Assembly: GCA_023423535.1 (NCBI GenBank)
Contig: JAFAFL010000104.1
Location: forward strand, 1 to 48,669
Direction of reading: 5' to 3'
DNA length: 48,669 nucleotides
Source of the DNA: Pseudomonadota bacterium
Lineage (GTDB): Bacteria; Myxococcota; Myxococcia; Myxococcales; Myxococcaceae
This document shows positions 42,385 to 48,669 of this stretch, piece after piece; positions within the stretch are counted from its first letter, which is position 1, and every line of letters starts with the position of its first letter. Below the pieces are notes generated by a model. That model made no database searches, was not told where the DNA came from, and worked only from the letters and a program-made list of their open reading frames with translations. The position numbers and the translations under genes were made by a program.

Positions 42385-42795
42385 TTAGAGCGCGACCGCG
42401 ATGCGCGGGGCGTCGAGGTCGATCTGGAGGGCGCGGGCCTTGCCCTCGGGCCCCTCGAGGACGGTGAGGTGGCGGTCGGCGCGGCTGACCGGGAGCCGGA
42501 CCTCGGTCACGAGCTCCTTCACCACGCCGACGAAGAGCGTCTCGCCGGACGCGTCGAGGATCTCCACCCTCGTGGCGCCGCGCTGCTCGGGCGCGGTGAG
42601 GTTCAGCTCGAGGGTCACGTCGCGCCAGGCCTCGAACTTGAAGTCCGGATCGGCGACCACGGTGTCGATGAGGCGCGCAGGCTCCTGCGCCGGGGGCGTG
42701 GCGGGCGCGTTCGGCGTGGCCGGCTCCCAGTTGGGGGCCGTGCACGCGGCGGCGAGCGCGCCGACGACGAGGATGAGGGGGGACAGCCGCTTCAT
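42385..42795 (-). CDS. Small lipoprotein
   Basis: A 136-residue lipoprotein. The start MKRLSPLILVVG with AAGGAACTCCG upstream leads to lipobox LAAAC, acylated at Cys about 18. A Pro/Ala/Thr-rich spacer is followed by a single beta-sandwich-like domain (EAWRDVTLELNLTAPEQRG, then ILDASGETLFVG, DRHLTVLEGPEGK). No family is recognised. It is followed after 29 bp by the LruC protein and may present or anchor it at the outer membrane, though no direct evidence exists. Confidence 0.75.
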   Translation of the reverse strand: MKRLSPLILVVGALAAACTAPNWEPATPNAPATPPAQEPARLIDTVVADPDFKFEAWRDVTLELNLTAPEQRGATRVEILDASGETLFVGVVKELVTEVRLPVSRADRHLTVLEGPEGKARALQIDLDAPRIAVAL

Positions 42796-42938
42796 CGGAG
42801 TTCCTTTCCGGACAGACAGGCAGAACGCTGGTGCTGGATTACCGGATGAGCGCACGAACTTCAACCATCCAGAAGTTTTCCAGCCGCACGGGCAGCCAAG
42901 ACGGTCGGGCGCGACAGGGGCCTGCGGCGGCACCCCGC

Positions 42939-42973
42939 AAAAGCAACGGCCCCACGCACTGAAGCGCGGGGCC
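42939..42973 (-). terminator. Intrinsic terminator after ilvE
   Basis: On the minus strand a 10-bp stem with one mismatch (arms 42964-42973 and 42948-42957, 6-nt loop) is followed by GTTGCTTTTG. It lies about 40 bp past the ilvE stop. Confidence 0.65.
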
Positions 42974-43014
42974 GCGGGGTCCTGCATCTGCGCCAGCGGA
43001 AGCTGAAGCGCCCG

Positions 43015-44103
43015 CTACGCCACCTTCCCGAACGCGGGAATCTCCCGCATCCACCCGAACCGGTCCTGAACGCGGCCGTACTGGATGTCGAGAATCGCCG
43101 CGCGCAGGCGGATGGCGAGGTCGCCGGTCTTGCCGTCGCCCACGGTCATCGGCCCGGACTCGAAGCCGAGCTCGCCCACCGGCGAGATGACGGCCGCGGT
43201 ACCGGTGCCGAAGATCTCGCGCAGCGTCCCGTTCTCCTGGGCCGCGCGGATCTCGTCGATGGAGAGCCGGCGCTCGGTGACCTTCACGCCCCAGTCGCGC
43301 AGCAGCGCGAGCACGGAGAGGCGCGTCACGCCCGCCAGAAGGGTGTCGTCGAGCGGCGGGGTCACGACCTCGTCGCCGATGCGGACGAAGAGGTTCATGG
43401 TGCCCACCTCCTCCACCCACTTGTGCTCGCGCGCGTCGAGCCAGAGGACCTGCGCGTAGCCGCGCGCCTTCGCCTCCTCCGCCGCCTTCAGCGAGGCCGC
43501 GTAGTTTGCCGCCGTCTTCGCCGCACCGAGACCACCGGGCGCCGCGCGGATCCGCTTCTGCTCCACCCAGATCCGCACCGGGCCCTCGCCCGCAGCGTAG
43601 TAGTTGCCCACCGGCGAGATGAACGCCACGAAGATGTAGCTCTTCGACGGGCGCACGCCGAGGAAGCCCTCGGTCGCGAACACCAGCGGGCGCACGTAGA
43701 GGCTCGTGCCGTCACCCGCGGGCATCCAGTCGCGGTCCGCGTCGAGCAGCGCGTGCACGCCCTGCGCGACGATGTCCGTGTCGAGCGGCGGTATGCACAC
43801 GCGGCGCGCGCTCTCGTTCAGCCGCGCGAGGTGGTCGTTCATCCGGAAGACGCGGATGTTGCCCTGCGTGTCCGGGAACGCCTTCAGTCCCTCGAAGATC
43901 GTCTGGCCGTAGTGGAGGCCCGCCGCCGCCGGATCGAGCGACAGCGGCCCGTAGGGCACGACCCGCGGCGAGTGCCACCCCCGTTCCACGTCGTAGTCCA
44001 TGAGGAACATGTGGTCGGTGAAGTGCCGGCCGAAGCCGAGCTCTCCGCCACCCGGGCGCTGCCGGGGGCTCGTGGTCCGCTGGATCGCGATGGCCGAGTT
44101 CAT
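43015..44103 (-). CDS. ilvE: Branched-chain amino acid aminotransferase
   Basis: A 362-residue fold-type IV PLP aminotransferase that interconverts Val, Leu and Ile with their 2-oxo acids. The substrate-binding YGQTIFEGLKAF, the PLP lysine K196 in GGLGAAKTAANY, the YAQVLWLDA strand with the conserved Asp, and FGTGTAAVISPVG with the phosphate-binding GTG are all present. Length fits the long (~360) type. The start MNSAIAIQ is preceded by AGGGTG; an upstream frame adds 38 unlikely residues. It is followed by a good terminator and is separated by 120 bp from the clpX-like gene upstream on the same strand. Confidence 0.95.
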   Translation of the reverse strand: MNSAIAIQRTTSPRQRPGGGELGFGRHFTDHMFLMDYDVERGWHSPRVVPYGPLSLDPAAAGLHYGQTIFEGLKAFPDTQGNIRVFRMNDHLARLNESARRVCIPPLDTDIVAQGVHALLDADRDWMPAGDGTSLYVRPLVFATEGFLGVRPSKSYIFVAFISPVGNYYAAGEGPVRIWVEQKRIRAAPGGLGAAKTAANYAASLKAAEEAKARGYAQVLWLDAREHKWVEEVGTMNLFVRIGDEVVTPPLDDTLLAGVTRLSVLALLRDWGVKVTERRLSIDEIRAAQENGTLREIFGTGTAAVISPVGELGFESGPMTVGDGKTGDLAIRLRAAILDIQYGRVQDRFGWMREIPAFGKVA

Positions 44104-44172
44104 GGGCGCGCACCCTACGGTTTCGATCACCGTTCGTACAGCCCCGCGGGCGAATATTTTGACCTCAAACGA

Positions 44173-44195
44173 ATGCTCCCGCGACCGTGGAGCAT
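44173..44195 (-). terminator. Candidate terminator hairpin between clpX-like gene and ilvE
   Basis: Arms ATGCTCC (44173-44179) and GGAGCAT (44189-44195) form a 7-bp stem with a 9-nt loop, followed on the minus strand by TCGTTTGA. The T-rich stretch is short, so it may instead be part of the ilvE leader. Confidence 0.35.
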
Positions 44196-44223
44196 GCAGG
44201 CGAGCGCGCTCGATCAACCACTC

Positions 44224-45285
44224 TCAGTGGAGCGTCACCTCGCCCTCGAGCAGTCGCCGCTTCACCATGTCCTCGTCCACGCTGACCGGGCGGGCGCCGA
44301 GCTCCGGCGCTTCGAACATGACCTCCGACATCACGTGCTCCACGATCGCGCGCAGGCCTCGCGCGCCGAGCCCCTTGTCCAGCGCGTAGCGGGCCATCTC
44401 GCGCAGCGCCCCCTTCGAGAACTTCAGCTCCACCTGGTCGAGCTGCAGCAGCTCCTTGTACTCGCGCGTGATCGCATCCGGCGGCTCGGTCATGATCCGC
44501 ACGAGGTCCCCCTCCTCCAGCTTGTCGAGGTGCACCATCACCGGCAGGCGCCCGAGGAACTCCGCCAGCATCCCGTAGTCCACCAGCTGCTTCACGCCGA
44601 TGCGCTTGTGCGGCGCCTTCACCGCGTCCGCGCCGAAGCCGATCGCCCTCACCTGCTCCGCGCCCTGCGCCTGCAGATCGCTGAACGTCCCCGCGCAGAT
44701 GAAGAGGATGTCGGTCGTGTCCACCTGCACGAAGTCGTTCTTGTTCCAGGCCTGGGTCACGTTGAGCGGCACGTGGATCTCGCGGCCCTCGAGCATCTTG
44801 AGGAGCGACTGCTGCACGCCCTCACCGCCGATGTCCCGCGCCCCCGCGCCGTTGCGCGCGCCCTGGGACCTGCGCGCGATCTTGTCCACCTCGTCGATGA
44901 AGACGATCCCGCGCTGCGCCTCCTCCACTGAATGGTTCGCGCGGAAGAGCAGGTCCGAGACCATCACCTCCACGTCCTTGCCGTAGTAGCCGGCCTCGGT
45001 GAACTCGGTGGCGTCCGCCACGCTGAAGGGCACCCCGAGGATCCCCGCGAGGTTCCGCGCGATGTGCGTCTTGCCGCTCCCGGTCGGCCCCACGAGGAGG
45101 ATGTTCGACTTGCGGATGAGCGACTGCCGCCCGTAGCGCCGCGCCTCGATCCGCTTGAGGTGGTTGTACGCGGCAATGGCCACCGCGCGCTTCGCCTCGT
45201 CCTGGCCGATCACGAAGCGGTCCAGCCGTTGGTAGATCTCCCGTGGCGTCAGTACCCCTTCGTCGCGTCGCGCGGACGGCTCCAT
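44224..45285 (-). CDS. ClpX-like AAA+ unfoldase without the zinc-binding domain
   Basis: A 353-residue AAA+ ATPase. Walker A is GPTGSGKT (66-73), Walker B is IVFIDEVD (127-134), and sensor and arginine-finger segments (DILFICAGTFSDL, GRLPVMVHLDKL, KGLGARGLRAI) follow the ClpX order. The pore loop reads GYYGKDVE rather than GYVGEDVE, and an IGF tripeptide (215-217) for ClpP docking is kept. The N-terminal ClpX zinc finger (about 60 residues) is absent: the protein starts MEPSARRDEG then LTPREIYQRLDRFVIGQDEAK. It is probably a second, specialised ClpX. The ATG has GGAGGAGGGG upstream. It diverges from speA. Confidence 0.88.
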   Translation of the reverse strand: MEPSARRDEGVLTPREIYQRLDRFVIGQDEAKRAVAIAAYNHLKRIEARRYGRQSLIRKSNILLVGPTGSGKTHIARNLAGILGVPFSVADATEFTEAGYYGKDVEVMVSDLLFRANHSVEEAQRGIVFIDEVDKIARRSQGARNGAGARDIGGEGVQQSLLKMLEGREIHVPLNVTQAWNKNDFVQVDTTDILFICAGTFSDLQAQGAEQVRAIGFGADAVKAPHKRIGVKQLVDYGMLAEFLGRLPVMVHLDKLEEGDLVRIMTEPPDAITREYKELLQLDQVELKFSKGALREMARYALDKGLGARGLRAIVEHVMSEVMFEAPELGARPVSVDEDMVKRRLLEGEVTLH

Positions 45286-45480
45286 CGGTCCCCTCCTCCC
45301 AAGGCTCATGCGCAGAACATTGGGGACCTGACGCTGTCGCGGCATCCCGCCCCGGCTCAGCCCGCCCGCCCGGCTGGTCCAACGCCGTGCGGTTGCGCGT
45401 CGGCGCCGCGGCGCGCCCCATGTGCATCGCGCGGTGCCACGACCATTGATCAGCAGTCCGTTTCCTATTACTCGGCGCGC

Positions 45481-47493
45481 ATGAACGCGCCTTCGAAGCC
45501 GCAGCGCTGGACCGTCGCCGACGCGCTGGAGATGTACAGCGTCCGCGCCTGGGGTCAGCCCTACTTCAGCATCAACGAGAAGGGGAACGTCTGCGTCCAC
45601 GCGGACGGCGACAGCACGAAGGCGATCGACCTCAAGGACCTGGTGGACGAGGTGCGCCGCCGCGGCATTGGCCTGCCGCTGCTCATCCGCTTTACCGACG
45701 TGCTGCGCCACCGCGTCATCCAGCTCAACGAGGCCTTCCGCAAGGCGATGACCGAGTCCGCCTACAAGGGCGAGTACCAGGGCGTCTACCCCATCAAGGT
45801 GAACCAGCACCGCTACGTGGTGGAGACGATCGTCAACACCGGCGAGCAGTACGGCTACGGCCTCGAGGCCGGCTCCAAGCCGGAACTCCTCGCTGTGATG
45901 GCGCTCCTGGAAGACGAGGACGGCCTCATCATCTGCAACGGCTACAAGGACGAGGAGTACGTAGAGACCGCGCTCTACGCCTCGAAGCTGGGGCGCAACG
46001 TGGTCCTCGTGATCGAGAAGCCGACCGAGCTGGCGCTCATCGCCGAGGTCGCCAAGCGGACGGGCATCACGCCGAAGATCGGCGCGCGCGTGCGTCTGTC
46101 CTCGCGCGGCAGCGGCAAGTGGGAGGCCTCGGGCGGTGACCGCTCGAAGTTCGGCCTCAGCGCCTCCGAGCTGATGGACTCCATGGCGTTCATGCGCGAG
46201 ACGGGGCTCATCTCGTCCTTCGAGCTCTTGCACTTCCACCTCGGCTCGCAGATCTCGAACATCCGCAGCGTGAAGAACGCGCTGCGCGAGGCCTCGCAGT
46301 TCTACGCGGAGGTCCACAAGCAGGGCGCGCCGCTGAAGTACATGGACGTCGGCGGCGGGCTCGGCGTGGACTACGACGGCTCGCAGACGAACTTCGCCTC
46401 CTCCATGAACTACACGCTGGAGGAGTACGCGAACGACGTCGTCTTCGGGATCATGGAGACCTGCGACCGCACCGGCGTGCCGCACCCGACGATCGTGACC
46501 GAGTCCGGCCGCGCGGTCGTGGCCCACCACGCGGTGCTCATCACCGAGGTGCTCGGCACCACCGAGTTCAACGACTACCGCCACGTCCCCGACAGCCTCC
46601 CGAAGGAGCCGGCGCCGGTGGTGAAGAACCTCTTCAGCGCGTTCAAGGACGTGACGAACAAGAACGTGCTCGAGATCTTCCACGACATCACCGAGTACAA
46701 GGAGGAGTGCCTCACGCTCTTCTCGCTCGGGCACCTGTCGCTGGAGCAGCGCGTGCTGGCGGAGAACCTCTACTGGGCCACCGCGCAGAAGATCCTCAAG
46801 ATCGCGCGCGAGATGGACGAGGTCCCCGAGGAGCTCGAGACGCTGGAGCGCACGCTCGCGGACACCTACTTCTGCAACTTCTCGGTGTTCCAGTCGCTGC
46901 CGGACTCGTGGGCCATCGACCAGCTCTTCCCGGTCCTCCCCATCCACCGCCTCGCCGAGCGCCCCACGCGCCGCGCGGTGCTCGCGGACATCACCTGTGA
47001 CTCGGACGGGAAGATCGACCACTTCATCGACCGCCGCGAGGTGAAGGACGTCCTCGAGCTGCACGCGCTGAACAACGACGACTACTTCCTCGGCATCTTC
47101 CTCGTCGGCGCGTACCAGGAGATCCTCGGCGACCTCCACAACCTCTTCGGCGACACCCACGCGGTGGGCGTGTCCATGGCGCCGAACGGCGGCTACCTCA
47201 TCGACCACGTGGTCGAGGGCGACACGGTGACCGAGGTCCTCAACTACGTCTCCTACAACAAGGACGACATGGTGGCGCGCGTCCGCAAGAGCACCGAGCA
47301 GGCGCTGCGCGCGGGCCGCCTCACGCTGGACGAGAGCCGCAAGCTTCTGCGCATGTACGAGGCCGGCCTCGCCGGCTACACGTACCTGGAGCGCGAGGTG
47401 GACGCGAAGTTCTACTCGCAGACCATGGGCCAGCTGCGGCTGGTGCCGGGCGCTGACGGCAGCGACGGCGACCGCAAGACCGCGGACGCGTAG
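45481..47493 (+). CDS. speA: Biosynthetic arginine decarboxylase
   Basis: A 670-residue fold-type III PLP enzyme that converts arginine to agmatine, the first step of polyamine synthesis by the agmatine route. The N-terminal WTVADALEMYSVRAWGQPYFSI, the PLP lysine K106 in YPIKVNQH, the HFHLGSQISNI strand, MDVGGGLGVDYDGS and the C-terminal ADITCDSDGKIDHF (catalytic Cys-Asp) followed by FLVGAYQEILGDLHNLFGDT match the long SpeA family; length is normal. There is no good ribosome site; a TATTAC hexamer lies 9 nt before the ATG. It diverges from the clpX-like gene across 195 bp. Confidence 0.96.
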   Translation: MNAPSKPQRWTVADALEMYSVRAWGQPYFSINEKGNVCVHADGDSTKAIDLKDLVDEVRRRGIGLPLLIRFTDVLRHRVIQLNEAFRKAMTESAYKGEYQGVYPIKVNQHRYVVETIVNTGEQYGYGLEAGSKPELLAVMALLEDEDGLIICNGYKDEEYVETALYASKLGRNVVLVIEKPTELALIAEVAKRTGITPKIGARVRLSSRGSGKWEASGGDRSKFGLSASELMDSMAFMRETGLISSFELLHFHLGSQISNIRSVKNALREASQFYAEVHKQGAPLKYMDVGGGLGVDYDGSQTNFASSMNYTLEEYANDVVFGIMETCDRTGVPHPTIVTESGRAVVAHHAVLITEVLGTTEFNDYRHVPDSLPKEPAPVVKNLFSAFKDVTNKNVLEIFHDITEYKEECLTLFSLGHLSLEQRVLAENLYWATAQKILKIAREMDEVPEELETLERTLADTYFCNFSVFQSLPDSWAIDQLFPVLPIHRLAERPTRRAVLADITCDSDGKIDHFIDRREVKDVLELHALNNDDYFLGIFLVGAYQEILGDLHNLFGDTHAVGVSMAPNGGYLIDHVVEGDTVTEVLNYVSYNKDDMVARVRKSTEQALRAGRLTLDESRKLLRMYEAGLAGYTYLEREVDAKFYSQTMGQLRLVPGADGSDGDRKTADA

Positions 47494-47522
47494 GGGCCGC
47501 TAGGGCCTTCTCAGCGAATCGG

Positions 47523-47559
47523 CCCGCCCCCTCGCCTGCCCTGCGCGTGAGGAGGCGGG
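47523..47559 (+). terminator. Candidate terminator after speA
   Basis: Arms 47523-47533 (CCCGCCCCCTC) and 47549-47559 (GAGGAGGCGGG) pair at ten of eleven positions around a 15-nt loop, followed about 10 nt later by ATTTTG. The T run is short and displaced, so efficiency is uncertain. Confidence 0.4.
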
Positions 47560-47616
47560 AAGTATCCAATTTTGAGCGTTGTCTTCCTCCGTCACCACGA
47601 ACGGAAGGAACGACAT

Positions 47617-48603
47617 TTGCTGACTCCCATTCGCAGAGCCATCGCCCTCACCCTCGCCCTTGCCGCGCCGGCCGCCATGGCCGACGAGGTGTGGAGGAGC
47701 GACTTCGAGGCCGGTGATCTCACCGAGTGGACGAAGCTGCAGGCCGTGAGCCCGGACCGCGCTGCCATCGTCCCCGCCCCCGGCGGTCGCTCGGGCAACG
47801 CGCTCAAGTTCACCGTGAACAAGGGCGACGATCCGATCAACTCGGGCAACGACCGCGCCGAGCTGGTGAAGATGACGATGGAGCCGGAGGGCTCCGAGTA
47901 CTTCTACCGGTGGAGCGTGATGTTCGACGAGGGCTATCCCTCGCACCCGAAGTGGCAGCTCTTCACGCAGTGGCACCAGGAGCAGCTCGCGGGCACCCCG
48001 CCGCTGGAGATGTACGTGGCGGGCGAGGAGATGCGTCTGCGCGCCGGCGGTCACGACGCGAAGGACCAGTGGACCGCGCCGCTCGCGCGCGGCACCTGGC
48101 ACGACTTCATCCTCCGCGTGAAGTGGAGCGCGGATCCTTCGGTGGGCTTCATCGAGCTGTACCACAACGGTGAGCTCGCCCTGCCGAAGACCCACGGCGC
48201 GACGCAGCTGCCCGGCCAGAAGAACTACCTGAAGATGGGCCTCTACCGGAGCAAGGAGATCTCCCAGAAGGGCGTGCTCTACATCGACGACGTGGTGATG
48301 GGCACGAGCATGGAGTCGGTGATGCCGCAGCCTCCCGCGGAGGAGCCGGCGGCGGGTGAGGCGGTCGCGGAGAGCGGCGCGACGAACACCGACGTCCCCG
48401 GCGGCACGTTCCTCGACGGCAGCGGCGGCTCCGGCGCAGCCTACGAGTACGGTGAGGAGGTCACGCCCGAGCAGGTCGCCTCCTGCGGCGCGAGCAGCAC
48501 CGGCGGTTTCGCTCCCCTCGCTGCGGCGGTGATGCTCATCGGCGGCCTCGGCCTCGTGCGCCGCCGCAAGCCCGCCGAGGCGAAGGTGGCGGTCCGCAAG
48601 TAG
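47617..48603 (+). CDS. Exported polysaccharide-lyase-like protein with MYXO-CTERM tail
   Basis: A 328-residue exported protein. The start is TTG with AAGGAAC at good spacing, giving a signal peptide (IALTLALAAPAAMA). The beta-jelly-roll domain (about 25-210) follows the heparin-lyase-I-like polysaccharide lyase fold: NDRAELVKMTMEPEGSEYFYRWSV, HPKWQLFTQWHQEQ, FILRVKWSADPSVGFIELYHNGE, and NYLKMGLYRSK. A Pro/Glu/Ala-rich linker (about 230-285) leads to CGASSTGGFAPLAAAVMLIGG and a LVRRRK end, a MYXO-CTERM tail. It probably binds or cleaves acidic polysaccharide at the cell surface; the true substrate is not inferable. An upstream TTG frame adds 15 residues without a ribosome site. Confidence 0.85.
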   Translation: MLTPIRRAIALTLALAAPAAMADEVWRSDFEAGDLTEWTKLQAVSPDRAAIVPAPGGRSGNALKFTVNKGDDPINSGNDRAELVKMTMEPEGSEYFYRWSVMFDEGYPSHPKWQLFTQWHQEQLAGTPPLEMYVAGEEMRLRAGGHDAKDQWTAPLARGTWHDFILRVKWSADPSVGFIELYHNGELALPKTHGATQLPGQKNYLKMGLYRSKEISQKGVLYIDDVVMGTSMESVMPQPPAEEPAAGEAVAESGATNTDVPGGTFLDGSGGSGAAYEYGEEVTPEQVASCGASSTGGFAPLAAAVMLIGGLGLVRRRKPAEAKVAVRK

Positions 48604-48669
48604 ACATCGCCCTTCGACACGCAGCAGCGTCGACGCCCCCGCGCCCTCGCGAAAGTGAGTGGCCGGGGG
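48604..48669. other. Right-edge non-coding 66 bp
   Basis: No open frame, ribosome site or strong hairpin is seen between the polysaccharide-lyase stop and the window end. Confidence 0.3.

Noticed and set aside
42355..42745. Longer start for the LruC protein
   Set aside because: The upstream frame overlaps the small lipoprotein gene and lacks a signal peptide; the GTG at 42355 has both ribosome site and signal sequence.
45446..45471. speA promoter TTGATC/TATTAC
   Set aside because: The spacer is only 14 bp, too short for a normal sigma-70 promoter.

Overview
The window is chromosomal DNA from a GC-rich myxobacterium (Myxococcota, probably the Cystobacterineae side). The main evidence is two secreted proteins that end in a MYXO-CTERM-type tail (Cys-containing Gly/Ser stretch, one membrane helix, Arg-rich end), at 4241-7126 and 47617-48603. 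Pseudo-receiver/PATAN signalling fusions, many lipoproteins and several Hsp70/ClpX paralogues fit the same assignment. I found no mobile element, prophage, CRISPR array or rRNA. The DNA is densely packed with ordinary, mostly housekeeping or lineage-core genes.

Layout. 1-4240 (minus strand): a cut-off glycine-rich exported protein, then, in reverse, the glycolytic operon gap-pgk-tpiA-secG followed by tRNA-Leu(GAG) and a strong intrinsic terminator. 4241-8189: a large MYXO-CTERM amidase and a divergent DgkA-type kinase. 8190-13742: an FAD oxidoreductase, an orphan barstar-like protein, a Uma2 protein, a small conserved protein, a degenerate RlmI-like methyltransferase and a START-domain protein. 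13768-17872 (plus): a YhaM-like OB/HD protein, a chalcone-isomerase-like exported protein, and a MshEN-HD-pseudoreceiver-PATAN fusion. 17881-26208 (minus): a replication/translation block, holB-holA-membrane protein-metG-HEAT-tatD, then a lipoprotein. 26300-29572 (plus): an MscS channel with a cNMP domain, a small exported protein and an MltB-type transglycosylase. 29573-31454 (minus): a TIGR02757 protein, a MoaB/Mog protein with a His-rich tail, and a Rieske protein. 31582-34731 (plus): PolX with PHP domain, a pseudo-trypsin, and a CPBP intramembrane protease. 34759-38900: a class II GATase-like protein diverging from a short Hsp70, a J-protein and a CvpA-like protein. 38915-45285 (minus): an archaemetzincin, an LruC-domain protein with a lipoprotein, ilvE, and a ClpX paralogue. 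45481-48603 (plus): speA and a polysaccharide-lyase-like MYXO-CTERM protein.

Themes. First, several proteins keep a fold but have lost key catalytic residues: the RlmI-like methyltransferase, the HD-GYP-like and receiver domains of the 659-residue fusion, PolX, the trypsin-like protein and the GATase. Second, at least five plus-strand genes lack a Shine-Dalgarno sequence and carry a TANNNT -10-like hexamer 6-11 nt before the ATG, which suggests leaderless or near-leaderless transcripts. Third, a CPBP protease that is translationally coupled to a pseudo-trypsin lies in the same window as two MYXO-CTERM proteins, so it is a myxosortase candidate. Functions are inferred from motifs read by eye; no database search was run.
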